Source: Hofstenia miamia (taxonomy: Eukaryota > Xenacoelomorpha > Acoela). Taken from it: a stretch of 64,000 bases of DNA. Positions 1-11,565 of this stretch are shown one piece after another. The notes beneath the pieces are model-generated. The model saw only the letters and a program-made list of their open reading frames with translations, was not told the DNA's origin and ran no database searches. Each line of letters starts with the position of its first letter. Positions within the stretch are counted from its first letter, which is position 1. The position numbers were made by a program, and so were the translations under genes. The stretch covers positions 1,889,308 to 1,953,307 of the forward strand of contig SCFE01000057.1 in the NCBI GenBank assembly GCA_004352715.1, read 5' to 3'.

Positions 1-523
1 TATATATCCATGAATTCAAATTATATCAATTAATTCAAATCAAACGAGATATAGATGAAGTAAATATTTCAATGTAAATAAAAAAGAACACAATGCAAAA
101 CTTCATCCCAGTACTTCAACATAAACCCTCCTCACATAGACAATTGGTTTATGAACCTGTGCATGCAATGATTTAAAAATAAATAATAACTACTCCTGAT
201 ATGATTTATAAAGTTTTTCATATTTAATACACACTTCCGAGCAAAAAGTCTAAAAATATTGAATTAAATTTTGAAATTTTCAAGCATGACCGGAATACTA
301 AGTCCTTGGAGTAATTTTATTTTCAATACATCAAGGCCTGCTGCCATCCAAATAGTGTATAGAATAATTAAGGCCAATGATTTGTGTAAAGTGGAGATGT
401 ACATATAATTATAAACTTTTTAGAGCAATCACAAATTTTAATTAATATGAATGTTATAGGAGTTAACATTAAGCTCATGAACACATAAATTTCCAGTTAT
501 TAGACATCTTAATTTAGATGCAG

Positions 524-777
524 TCGTCTGAACCAAATCTTCGGAATTCTGAAAAATTTTAAAATGTCTTCTGATACATTTTCTGTTCTGGCGTCAATCA
601 AACAATCAACGAATCTAGTGGAGATCAAGCTGAAATCAGACATTGGTACATTGAATGCTCAGGTGGAAAAGAGCGCTAATGCTATCAGTCTTTTGCAGGA
701 AACCTCTAAGAACAAAACCGTTATCACAATTCAGGCTGGACAACCAAATCCGTATTTTTGGAGCAAGCTTTCCCTAA
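524..777 (+). CDS. Internal exon, coiled-coil protein of unknown family (gene A, exon 1 seen)
   Basis: An open frame runs from an acceptor (TTAGATGCAG, ending at 523) to a donor (CTAA|GTATGC). The first base completes a codon begun in an upstream exon outside the window, and the exon ends in phase 1. It encodes about 84 residues. The first half shows heptad-like spacing of I, L and V (around the residues SVLASIKQSTNLVEIKLK), suggesting a coiled coil; the last third (TVITIQAGQPNPYFWSKL) looks like beta strand. The phase-1 end matches the next candidate exon at 5420, giving an Asn codon at the junction. An ATG at 564 could start translation, but the frame is open upstream to the acceptor. I do not recognise the family. 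Confidence 0.55.
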
Positions 778-2822
778 GTATGCTTTTATACATTTTTATA
801 TGAGCACAAGATAGTGCATTGTGAACAAAGTGTACACCCTCATTCTGAATTTGCAATGATCTACTTTATCGATGAAGAGTTTAAAAAATTGCGAATTCTA
901 TTAAGACATCTGTTTAAATCCAAAAATTTAAATTGTGATTGAGCAAAAGAATTTTGTTATTCACACTAATATATGTAGATACGTATATATATATATATAT
1001 ATATATATTTGAGAATATTTATTTTGTTTTTAAAATTTGAACTATATTTGTCTATAATTTATTCAAAAATTATATATTTTTGAAAAAATATTTGTTTTAA
1101 ACATCCACGAAAACAGTTTTTACTGATTTAAAATTTTTTTATCACAAAACACAATATTAACAAATCCATAATTAGTCAAAAATGATCGTTATTCTTGAAT
1201 GGGCTATTTCCGGAAACAATTTCACAGTTTATTGCTTTTGTTTTTTGTGGGTTTGAAATTTTTTAAATATGATTTCGTAAATGTTCTTGTTGCAATAGAA
1301 AATTTTGATTTTAAAGAAAATTGATATTATTTATTATAATTTCAAATTTATTGCAACATAAGCAGACAATTTAAAATTTATTGACAATATAATACGTCAT
1401 TCTCCTCATTAAGCTGTCAAAACAGGTAACAGTTATATGATAAATATTTTGCACGCTGCAAACAGTAATGAGATTTGCCTTATTATATATTTAGGCACGT
1501 TCATTTCCTTATTAGAAAGTGAATCAACTTTATTTTATGCAGGAAATCCGCACTTATATGAGACCTTCTTCATTAATATATTAAGAATTTAAAGCTCCAC
1601 AAATATTTTATTACTTATCAAAACTTACTCAATTTCCAAAATAGAAGCACAAATTACAACAATTCGTGGTATTTAAAATTTAATCAATAGAAGTGACGGA
1701 ATTTGAAATGCAAAATTCAATGTTCATAGATAAAACTATTTTTTTGTGCATGATAGGTATTTCCAAGTATTGGGTAACAAAATAAACAAAAAATACCTGA
1801 TTTCAAATTTTTTATATTTCTTAAATTATCCTTTCTTTCTGATTACATAAAATTTACTGATTTAGAAACATATTGATAATCTGTTATTTAAATTTTTATA
1901 ATTTTTTTTAAAAAGCCTAAATGAGCTGCCTTGATTTGACTGTTATATTCAGTATTAGATGTTTTCTTCATTATATACAAACACGTTAACGTAGTATAGA
2001 ACTGTGAATTTTTAGCATAGTTCTCATCAAAGTTGAAATGAAGCTCTTAATTTTGCAAAGAAAAATTTTATTTTTATAAAATGGTCTAGGTATCGTCTTG
2101 GTTGTATCCAAAGATGTTTAACTATGCTCATAAGAACATCTCGCTCTAAAGAAAATATATCTTAAAATTTTATGCATTTAATCAAGATAATTTCTTATTG
2201 AAATATTACAGTTGATTGATCTTAATATCAAAAGAATAAATTCAGGTTGAAATATATAAGAGATGTATATCTAGACAATGTTAATTGTGAAAAAAAAGAT
2301 CATTTAATGATGCTCATAGTGATAATGATAGTGCGAGTTTCACCTGTGATGTATAAGCTCCATGCTCACAATTTCCCAAAATAGGCACAAGATTTCATTG
2401 ATGTAAATCATTTAATTAAATATAATAAAATTTCCTTGTATATTTGAGCAGATTTACAAATTTAATTTTGACATTTAATCTAATTAACTTTTCAATGAAT
2501 ACAAATATGTACCTATGCTAAGCTAATATTACGAATGTTTGGCAATCTGAGATTCAATTTTGTAATTTCTCATAAATTATTCCTATGTATCATTATTGAA
2601 TTCAAAAAGGTTTTTCAAATAAGAAAATATTTAAAAAATTCGAAATTAAGTTCTTATTTTCATTATAAGAAATTGATTTAGAATAAAAATATGACATTTT
2701 TTCTGAGAGTGTACACTCGGTTATTAATTTGAAAATTACTATAATTGACTGTGCAAGCCTCCTTGTCTAATTATATAGTTTGACACTACTAGTTATGTCT
2801 TATGCTCCCTGCAATGTAACAG
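778..2822. other. Non-coding stretch, probable intron
   Basis: AT-rich sequence with a (TA)n tract near 980-1009 and no open frame with good splice signals. It would be part of the 4.6-kb intron between the exons at 524 and 5420. I see no recognisable mobile element here. Confidence 0.4.
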
Positions 2823-3271
2823 TGAAATTACTAAGCTATCGTCAACTCTTATAATGTTAACTTTATTGCTAAACAAAATTGCAATTACATGTAAAGAGGT
2901 TATTAGGTTTGCTCTCCCGAAGTAGACGTAAACAAACAAAGAATATGCTTTTGATAGCATTTCTAACTAATTTACTCAAAATTTCAAGATCTTTATACTA
3001 CAAGGATAAGATTCAGAAACTCACACGGTGTGGTCANNNNNNNNNNNNNNNNNNNNNTGAAATTACTAAGCTATCGTCAACTCTTATAATGTTAACTTTA
3101 TTGCTAGACAAAATTGCAATTACATGTAAAGAGGTTATTAGGTTTGCTCTCCCGAAGTAGACGTAAACAAACAAAGAATATGCTTTTGATAGCATTTCTA
3201 ACTAATTTACTCAAAATTTCAAGATCTTTATACTACAAGGATAAGATTCAGAAACTCACACGGTGTGGTCA
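2823..3271. repeat. Direct duplication around an N gap (offset 235 bp)
   Basis: Bases 2823-3036 and 3058-3271 are the same sequence apart from at least one substitution (TTGCTAAACA versus TTGCTAGACA). They are separated only by the N run at 3037-3057. Open frames of 68 and 93 residues across this stretch are duplicate products and one reads through the gap, so they are not genes. The arrangement suggests two haplotype copies placed in series. Confidence 0.85.
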
Positions 3272-3527
3272 AAAAGCTCATAGAGTTAATTGTGATTTAT
3301 TCATTGATAGACAAAATTAAACAAACTTTTAATTCTACAGACTCGAAGTTGTTGTGCCTTGCGCAAAAACCTATGAGAATAGCTCACTCAAAAGCAAGTT
3401 ATGTATAATATATATTGTTAGTCATTATATATTTTTTGTTGTTGAAATTGACTATAATATTGCATTAACTTGATTTTAAAGTTATAGTGAATACAGCAAC
3501 AAAATTATAACACAAACTTAACCACTG

Positions 3528-4350
3528 GCTTTGAAAGATGCAGGTGTTGCCTATAGTAAAATTGTACAGTCAGTTTCGAGAATAAAGAATAATATGTCAT
3601 GACTGGTGATGTTCTGAACGACACTAAAAATTGTTGATAGATGAAGTCGTAGAATGTGTGTGCTTAGTTTATTAGAATCTCAAAATTGCCTCACCTGTTC
3701 TTTGTTAAAAACTACACATATGCAAAGAAGTGTGATAAAATTATTAATATAAAACTAAGAATGAGAAAGTTGCATAGTGTCTTGGTGCCCTAAGATGGGA
3801 CAAAATCATGTTTGAAACATAAATCAATGCAACATTTTGAATGTGCTTGTTCAACTTAACGCTCAATGATCTCGTTTACTTGCAGTCGAAGATGAATCAT
3901 GGTTTTCCACTAAACAAAATAATAAGTAATGGGTGGAGACCGACCCTAATCCAAGGGTGGTGACGAAAAAAGGGAAGAAAGATTTTAGCTAATCTGCTTC
4001 ACCACAAGCCGCAAAATGCAGTTTGAGACAGTGCCTGGCCAAGAAAAAATAAACTCTTCTTGCTGCATTGCCTTCCTGAAAACAGTCGAGAAGCATTGAT
4101 AAAGATTTAGCAACAATCTAGCAAAACTCAATGAAACTTATCTGTAACATCCTTATATGCCAGCACAATGCAGGAAGTGTTTCGATCTGTGGTAATAATT
4201 TATCAGTCACCTGTTTTCCCAGAGTTCAACTTATGCGATTTCAACACTCGAACCTCAAATAAAGTAGTGAACTTCAACATTAACAATGAGATCAAGCATC
4301 TTAACATGCTATTCTTCAAGAGCACTTTCTATTAAATTGGAATTTGAATT
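3528..4350 (+). pseudogene. Decayed DDE transposase of the IS630-Tc1-mariner superfamily
   Basis: Conceptual translation across several stops and frameshifts gives the order expected of a DDE transposase. An N-terminal helix-turn-helix-like piece starts at 3528 (ALKDAGVAYSKIVQSV). A catalytic block lies near 3885-3960, with VEDESWFSTKQNN followed by a basic TKKGKKDF segment, resembling the DE.WF motif of these enzymes. Near 4150-4260 there is a block like the usual DNA-binding His/Asn and S-PD-N region, reading FPEFNLCDFNTRTSNK. The element cannot make a functional protein. It lies in the putative intron between gene A exons, and a short TA tract follows at about 4383. I did not find terminal inverted repeats. 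Confidence 0.6.
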
Positions 4351-4399
4351 GACATGAATCAATGCTTCAGATTGTGAGCATGGTATATATATATATATA

Positions 4400-5419
4400 G
4401 GTTACTTTTTGAAATATCTTCTCGTGTTGTTCATGAGTTGATTTATTGAATATTGAATCTCAAGTCAATTATGTAGTAGAACTAGTTTATGCTTTATTGA
4501 TATTAGAAGTGGGAAATTTACAATTCCATATTACTAATAAGAACTATAAAAATTTAAGAAGTTTTATTTCTCGCATCAATGACATAAAGTACAATGCTAA
4601 AACATTTAAAAAAGAAAAATAGTAAAACAATTATCAGTAATCCGGGGATTTTTCACTATTTCCAAGTTCTCTTTGCTTTGTTTTTCCTGAAATTACATGA
4701 CCAGCTGGTAAGTCGAAGAATAGCAAAATGTTTACTGGAAGCAGCCTGATCTGTTAAATCCAAGCATTTATTACATAAAAAGCAAATTTTATAACCAAAA
4801 ATTCACGAAAAATTTATCAATAATTTAAAATATGATCTAGACTTAGCTATTCAGTTGGATCAATATTTTTAGAATAGCATTTGCGCCCAAATGTCATTTA
4901 TCAGTTGTCTGTCAGTTAGATGTAATTTTTCTAAATGTGCATCTAAATACATTAGTAAAGGTACTACTCGAATTTGTAATAGCATTTACAATATATGCAT
5001 GTCCTTTAAAGAAACAGGGGTCTCAAATGCTTAGTCATTACTAGACGCGTAAGAATAGTACTATTTATTAATGCCGGAATATCTCGAGATTGAAAAATCG
5101 ATCAAGGATTACTATTACAGAAGCTCCAATTGCAAAATTCACGTGTAAGACGGCACAAATCAGCAGATATTAATCGAAATATTATTAATAAATTATGTCA
5201 AAAATGAACAGTTTACATTCTCATTAATTATATAATTTCTGTTGAATTGCTACAGAACTTTTATCTCTAGTTTTCAGCACCAGATTCCTCAAATGTCCCT
5301 AGATATCTTTCTATTCCACATTAGAGAGGCGCTATCCGAAATTCATAATGTTGAATTATTGTTTTGTTTTAGAAAATTAAAAGGAGAGGATCCAAATTTT
5401 TAAGATTAATTATTTTCAG
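4400..5419. other. Non-coding stretch, probable intron
   Basis: AT-rich sequence without a supported gene or element. It lies between the transposase relic and the exon at 5420, which is preceded by an acceptor (TTATTTTCAG). Confidence 0.4.
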
Positions 5420-5646
5420 ATGATAGTGGCTTTCGTATTGAAAAATTTGGTAGCCTAATTCTAACATTTCATAAACAAAATGACGCAGACGCACTTATCA
5501 AATGGCTGTACTGCTTCAACCAACAACAACTGGTTTTAAATGTTTCTGGTTTGAAAACATCAAATTTCATTGATAAAACTCTGCTGAAGGATTCATCACA
5601 TTCCCTCATTGGGTTTTCCTTCAGTAGTTTAAATCAGTTCGATTTT
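5420..5646 (+). CDS. Internal exon, protein of unknown family (gene A, exon 2)
   Basis: A clean open frame of 75 codons plus two leading bases sits between a strong acceptor (AATTATTTTCAG) and a donor (GATTTT|GTAACC); the frame closes with TAA just after the donor. It starts in phase 1, matching the end of the exon at 524-777, and ends in phase 0, matching the next exon. Residues include DSGFRIEKFGSLILTFHKQN and, later, LIGFSFSSLNQFDF. The alternation of hydrophobic and polar residues suggests a beta-rich fold. There is no ATG, so it is only readable as an internal exon. Codons use G/C at third positions more than the flanks do. Family unknown. Confidence 0.65.
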
Positions 5647-5903
5647 GTAACCTAATTTTTATATGCATATGTTTGTCTTAAATCAATTGCTCTATTTTTG
5701 TAAATAATGCGAAAATATTTGTAATTTTTTAGAAATAGATATCTTAGTGCTTCATTTATATATTTATGCATTTATCTATAGGCATGCATATATGGAAAAC
5801 TAAATTTGAGATGTAGAAATGTAGTAACCTCTTGAAGTAAATTCAAGACTATGCATTAACTTCTTACAAACTTGTCTTGCAATATCCTTAAGCTATTTCC
5901 AAG

Positions 5904-6056
5904 AACAATGAAGTGGATGATAGCGTCATGATAAACAACAACCATTTTACTGCTAAAAGCAACTTGATGAGCTCTGTATTTGGAACAAAGGAGGTTCAAT
6001 GGGGTTTTTCTTTTCCAAAGAAATTTCAATCAATGGGAGGTGTGTTGGTTTTGGAG
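5904..6056 (+). CDS. Internal exon, protein of unknown family (gene A, exon 3)
   Basis: Fifty-one codons, phase 0 at both ends, from an acceptor (CTATTTCCAAG) to a strong donor (TTGGAG|GTAACC). The short intron from the previous exon is 257 bp, and the phase-0 junction fits. The sequence includes SVMINNNHFTAKSNL and FGTKEVQWGFSFPKKF, followed by a hydrophobic GGVLVLE end that looks like beta strand. An earlier acceptor (AG at 5891-5892) would give a few more residues but the wrong phase. The three exons 524, 5420 and 5904 form a consistent chain. Confidence 0.6.
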
Positions 6057-7191
6057 GTAACCACTTGGATAAAAACCAAGCCTAATTTCTCTAAAATCCT
6101 AGTGTAAGACCTGCTTAAATCCAGTATAAATTATATGAAAGAGTACCAATGCACTTGTTGACGCATTGAATATGTTAAATATAAATTAATTTCCGTCGTT
6201 TTCTTAAAAATTCTCTTTGCAACTTACTTATTGCACCTACTTAATATTGAAGAAAGAACTGAGTGTATGTATCTATAAATGTGTTCTACATGTATGCTTT
6301 TACGATTCCTCAAATAGAGTAAAAATCGACACAACCTATGGGTTAACATGGGCCAGGTTGACCTACTTGCACCCCTGATGTTAATTATCATAGGAATTGT
6401 ATTAGTTAAATCCAAATTTCTATCGATCCATTACTAAATGGATTAATCTGAAGAATTTATCTTAATACAGACATTGCCAATGAAGGCTAATATTGCGCTT
6501 CAATAAATGATTTTATACAATTACCTTCCTAACAGTTAGTGTTTTCTCTAATTGTCGAAAGTTTATAAAGAGATTGTGGGTTAAGTTTATCTTCTTCGAA
6601 TTATAACAAATAAATTAAGATTGATGCACATAATAGCACTACTAACGTATACATTACTCAAATTCTCTCAACCATTGCCTTCAGTTAATTTCTATTCTGA
6701 GAATTACTTCAAAAGAAATAATTCGTTTTGATTAGCTGCATATATATTACTAATTCCATAATGAAATTAAAATGAGGCATTTCTCGAATTTAAAGATCAG
6801 CACGCAAGGAACAACAACATATTTATAAATCTTTAGCTTTTATGGAAAATCTAACGTCATTGCTAAATCTGAAAGTTAAAAGAGAGCATTTGCTGATATG
6901 AATTTATTCTTGAAGTGATGTAGTACAATCCAAATTTGACATTTATTTAACAATCACATAAAAACAAAATGAATCCGTTCTCTATAATTAAATAACTTGG
7001 ATGCGCATACCATTGTTAATAATTGTTTGCATAACAAAAAACATTCTTTAATTTAGGTAATTGTTACTTTCAGTTTATTTTTTACACGAAAATTTAGTTC
7101 TTTTCTCAATAATTACAACTAAGGGAATTTATATTTGACATTGTCTGAATATTAACAGACAAAGTGAAGAGAAACAATATGACTAAATTAA
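6057..7191. other. Probable intron, no supported feature
   Basis: AT-rich. A short stretch at 6534-6580 has a good acceptor (CCTTCCTAACAG) and donor (TGTGG|GTTAAG) around 15 open codons, but its phase does not fit the chain, so I do not call it. The 63-residue minus-strand frame near 6224-6415 has no supporting splice or family signal. Confidence 0.35.
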
Positions 7192-8490
7192 TCACGAAAA
7201 GTTTACACACTAAGAAGTTTCGGCAAAAAATTTGTTAGAAAGTTTTACTCCCAAATTTTTTAATATTTCATGTTGTCCGATATTTTTTAGCACCGAAACT
7301 TTTAGAAACGTGTTTTTTCATAAAAGCTGAAAAAAATTATTTCAAATGGCATTAGCCTTCTCATCAAAGAAAATCTTCCATCATCTGGCACTAAATTTCA
7401 TCAAGATTATTTATGTCCAAGCTTTGCTTGTCTTCATTATTACTTATATGATAATTTGTATTTATAATATATTTGAATCTTTTTACAATTTCTTTCTTGT
7501 CATTGCAAATTTTTAACTCTACAAACCATTCTTCGGTATTGAATACAAAAGTGCCCCTAAAACTTTCGATAATTATGTCAATACATGCAAGGTGCTCTTT
7601 GGATCAGGTGTGGAAACGAGTCGTGTAAAGTAATTAGATAACGTTGACATCAATTCGTGATTACATGTATAGGTTCTATCGCTACCTTGAAATATTGAAC
7701 GGTGTGTTACATGTAACTGCTATGTGCATAGCAACAAAAGCATAGCAAAGCATTAAGTTATCCCACTACATGCTAGCTAGAAATGTTTGAAAACACATGC
7801 TGTAGTTTTCAATCCAAATCTTCTATTGAGAATAATCTAAGCTGATTTAACACTAGTTTGCACTCCAAAAACTGTTTTTTAGATTTTCAAACTTTTCATC
7901 ATGGTAAAAATCGATATCAGTTTTATTGGAAGCAGTTTTATAAATGATTAAAGACCGATCTAAAGATATTGGTTTCTTACTATTATAGTACGTTCTACTT
8001 TTCTATTTAACTAATTTTTATTAGGGAGGCATATAAAATATTTATAAAGAAATTGCAGGAATTTCAAGAAGAATTGATTATAGAGTTACCCACTGAAATT
8101 TTTTTGATGGTCTTGAACTGTGAACTAGGCACAGTGCATTACAGTGCTTTGTTACTATTAGTTTTCTATTGTTTTTTTACAAATTTATGCTGTTGGTTTC
8201 TATTCATTTTTATATCTATTTGTGCTCATTTTTTTCTATTCATTTATACAATTTACACACTTGTGTATACTTTCAAATATTCATTTCTCTTCTAACCCTT
8301 CCACTCACATTCAAGTTTTTGCAAAAATTTCCAAAAAAATTAAACCGTAGGGTGTGCAAAAAAATGGTGGATTAGTGTACTCATGACTGTATTCGATTGA
8401 TTTTTCAAAAATGTAGAATTTCAAAATCTGTCCGAAATTTTTCTGCCGAAGTTTTTTGTCCGAAACTTTCTTCGCTGAAACTTTTCGTGA
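7192..8490. mobile_element. TTAA-flanked DNA transposon, non-autonomous (piggyBac-like)
   Basis: The left end reads TCACGAAAAGTTT and the right end is its inverse (CTTTTCGTGA). Each is directly bordered by TTAA (7188-7191 and 8491-8494), the target duplication typical of piggyBac-type elements. The inverted repeats extend inward imperfectly, with GTTTCGG motifs on the left and CCGAAAC motifs on the right, plus extra copies of that motif near 7260-7310 and 8430-8470. The open frames inside (8053-8375) encode only low-complexity hydrophobic peptides, so no transposase is present. Length is 1299 bp. It lies in the putative gene A intron. Confidence 0.65.
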
Positions 8491-8911
8491 TTAATGTACG
8501 TTATTTTATGAATTCAATGGTAGTATTAGGTGCTTAAATTTGTCAATTTTTAATAAGTACACACCTGATCAATATGCTAAATATGCCAAATAGAAATTAC
8601 TTGAATGACAAAGGAAGGTGAAGGTGGAAGGGAAGGAGGCTACTGCTATAGCTAAAATAGTCTATATTTCAAGAATATTTTATCAAGTCCAATTTTTTTC
8701 AATCAAAGATTTATGCAGCACATTAAAGCAATACATAATATTTCGTTGAAGAAAATAGATTCTCTGTCACAATGTATTGAAACAAATATCATGATCAATC
8801 TATTTGGTGAGTTGCAAATTAACCATTAAGTACTACTGAAAGAAAAATGGTTGGTGCGTTAATTAGGCATTTGAATGGCTTCCTGGAATGTAGAGTTTTC
8901 TCAATTATCGG

Positions 8912-9172
8912 TTAGCGACTTTTTCCACAAGCCAAAGAATCTTTTCTATGTGTAATACCATAATTACAAGGAAGCTCTACTACGTCTAAAGGTAATAATA
9001 ATTTCCGACCTGTTATATATACTTTGAATGAAGTCACAAACTTAATGTGAAAATATAATTTCACTACATATTTTATTAGAACTTGCCCCAAAGCGAATAT
9101 TTGTCTGCCATATGAATTACAATATAAATGAAACTCTGCTCTGCAGTTTAACCAAGCATCAAGAATGAACAT
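8912..9172 (-). CDS. Doubtful open frame or terminal exon, minus strand
   Basis: An 86-codon minus-strand frame ending in TAA. Its second half (KVYITGRKLLLPLD, then VVELPCNYGITHRKDS) has a plausible protein composition, and an acceptor-like TTAAACTGCAG occurs inside it. It lies just beside the plus-strand candidate exon at 9201, which weakens one or the other. It might be the end of the minus-strand gene seen at 12365-12542, but there is no evidence beyond strand and order. Confidence 0.2.
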   Translation of the reverse strand: MFILDAWLNCRAEFHLYCNSYGRQIFALGQVLIKYVVKLYFHIKFVTSFKVYITGRKLLLPLDVVELPCNYGITHRKDSLACGKSR

Positions 9173-9200
9173 ATTTCTTCTATGATATTTAATATCTCAG

Positions 9201-9325
9201 ATATATCACAACTGAAATTGGCTGTTCAAAGTGTCGCAGAAGCTCAAGCAAAGCCTAGTATTCAAATTGAATACCACCACAGAGGTAGAAATGGATATGG
9301 AATCGGTGTCACTTCATCTTGGTAG
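9201..9325 (+). CDS. Candidate terminal exon, coiled-coil/beta module (gene A?)
   Basis: An open frame follows an acceptor (TTTAATATCTCAG) and ends at TAG 9323-9325. It starts with two bases of a split codon, so the preceding exon must end in phase 1; the exon at 5904 ends in phase 0, so at least one exon is missing between them. The 40 residues start with a short helical stretch (ISQLKLAVQSVAEAQAK), then SIQIEYHHRG and a glycine-rich GYGIGVTSSW. The layout, a helix followed by IxIx and an aromatic/serine end, recalls the exon at 524. A donor-like TCTTG|GTAGGA overlaps the stop, so the exon could instead continue a longer gene. AATAAA signals at 9669-9678 fit a 3' end. Confidence 0.45.
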
Positions 9326-10556
9326 GAAATGAACAGAGGACGCTTGACATATTCATGCGACAACAAATTTAAATTTGTTACTCATGCATATGCATTTTTC
9401 ATAAATTGTGACTACAAGAAAAATTCTGCAGAAAAAGATTTATTTCTCTTCTCAATCAATTGCCCATAATAATGCGTGAAGATATATCAATAAAGAAAAG
9501 AAACAAACGAACAATAATGAATATTTACTTCAAGCAATATGCTAAATTTCAATTGTAAAACTGGCAAAATTCTCTTAAATGCGTATCCATTTGTTTATAA
9601 TATAGTTTTAGTTGTTTACTGTATTTATAGTAATTGTTAATTAGAACTTAGATAGTTAGAGGAACTATAATAAATAAACCAAAGCCATATCTCAAAACAA
9701 TATATATATATATATATATACATCTAGCTTTACAATAAAAACAAATAGTGTCAATTTGCACTTTCACATTTTAGACCCTCAAGTTTTAGTGAATAATTTC
9801 GGCTGCATGGTCTGCTTAGAGGGCGCCTTGGCTTAAACGTTTACAAATTTAGTAAACGTGCCCACCCTGAATTTTAAAATTGGCTGATTTATTCTTAAAT
9901 AAGCAAAATGTACCAGAACTAATGTTTCTATGACACTGAACATGCATGTGGAAATTGAAATTAATGATATTCATTTATTATAGTGGATTTTCCACTCTAA
10001 AATCAAGCCGTTCATATGTGGTAATTGCTCAATCAAGAAGACCTAGAAAATAATTCATCCAGGCAGATTTCACCTAATAAGAAACCGAAAGTATCTAGTG
10101 TGAAGGCTTGACAGAAAACCAAAACAAATATGAATTTAATTCTTTATACTAGTTTTGCATATTAAAATATAATTGACAAACTCAATGCAAAATTATCTTT
10201 ATATTTGGCTTAACAAATATTCAACTAGAATTTCTTGAAGATTGTGGGAAATAAATCAGTTAAGTTTGAAAATCAATTATTTGAAGAAAGTGAAACATTT
10301 TGTTCAATTTTGGAAGCATCTGTTATGAATGATAAACATTAAACTAATATAAAATGGCTGACTTTGTAATGCACATTGTAGTACTGACTTGAAAATCATT
10401 TTAAGACTTCTTCCTGCAAAAATTTGTACATTTAGAGTAAAAAAATGTTCATCATTAATTCGACTCTTTACTTGAGGTGGAAACTCGAGGAAGAATATTA
10501 AGATAGTGATGAATGCGCCATCTTCCGACTTTATTGTCTTACTTTACTATCTAATC
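9326..10556. other. Possible 3' UTR, then non-coding sequence
   Basis: Two overlapping AATAAA hexamers lie at 9669-9678, about 345 bases after the stop at 9325, followed by a (TA)n tract at about 9700. The remainder holds no feature I can support. Confidence 0.3.
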
Positions 10557-11250
10557 CAGAGATGGAAGTGGGGCGGATCGACCCATGAGGCGAGGCAAGT
10601 TGGGGCGGCATGTGGCAAGATTTTCTAAAGTGGATACCCATGGGGCAAAAGTGGGGTAAAAACAGTTTTGAGTTAAAAAAAACTGAACCAAGGAACTGAC
10701 AATTTTAGAGATTGTAAAAGTATTTTTCTTACATCACAGTTCCCTACTTGATAAAATTTTGATTGACTTGGAAATTTTGGAAAATCAATTACCATGTATT
10801 TCCAACTTTAGCAAAATGGGATTCCATTCAATAGTACCAACCAGATCTTCTTGATACGATTTGTCATCAGTAGGCTTTGCAATTATCCTTGCATAAATAT
10901 ATTTCATAAAATATTAGTTTATAGAGTTAAAATTTGTTATTTAGGCATTAATAATAATTTTAATATATATAATTGGATTGATAGTGGTAGTAATAATAGA
11001 GATGACATTTGAAAAAATGATTCTGTATCCTTTAGGCAGTAATAATTCAAAATATTTGGATGTGGTACAGTGCTATGAAAATTGTCATCGAACAAACATG
11101 GGACAATAAGATAAGTAGTTCTTAGGGCGAGTGGGGCAATTTGGGACTGTAGAACATAAAGCTTGGGGCAGATGTAAACAAGGTGAAATGGCCAAGGGCA
11201 AAAAGTCTGTGAGCGGGGCAGCGCAGGTCACAAAATCTGCCCCACTGCCT
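10557..11250. mobile_element. GC-rich MITE-like element, family M copy 1
   Basis: It starts CAGAGATGGAAGTGGGGC, a terminal sequence shared with the copy at 18561. It is studded with GGGGC/GGGGCA motifs that stand out from the AT-rich flanks. The right part (about 11100-11250), read on the minus strand, resembles the start of the other two copies: a GGGGCAGATTTTGTGA block, later followed by TCCCAAATTGCCCC. Its own right end (GCCCCACTGCCT) has diverged from the expected inverse, so the border is approximate and no target duplication was found. No transposase frame is present. Confidence 0.45.
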
Positions 11251-11565
11251 AAAAATCATCTTTTACAGTGAATGCTTAGAAAATTTGCTGCCAGAAGATT
11301 CCAATGCTTAGGCAGTAACATTTTAAGCATTATATGTAATACATCTATTTTCATTTTTCTGCTTTCTAGAAAAATTTCCACTTGAAATTTGATTTTTGAT
11401 ATTATAATTGATTAGGTGATAACCATGCTAATTAAAATAAGTGATCAGCCATTAATATCTGCTTGATGGATACCTCTAATGTTCTATTATAATGCCAAAA
11501 TGCATTGAATTTTGCAAAATATTCTATCATAAATGAAAATTAATATGATATATATATATATATAN

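Noticed and set aside
8053-8375. Two overlapping frames of 80 and 68 codons
   Set aside because: Low-complexity Phe/Leu/Tyr peptides in overlapping frames, inside a non-autonomous transposon, with no motif.
10011-10054. KPFICGNC-like peptide recalling a C2H2 zinc finger
   Set aside because: Only one cysteine pair and a stop a few codons later; no histidine pair follows.
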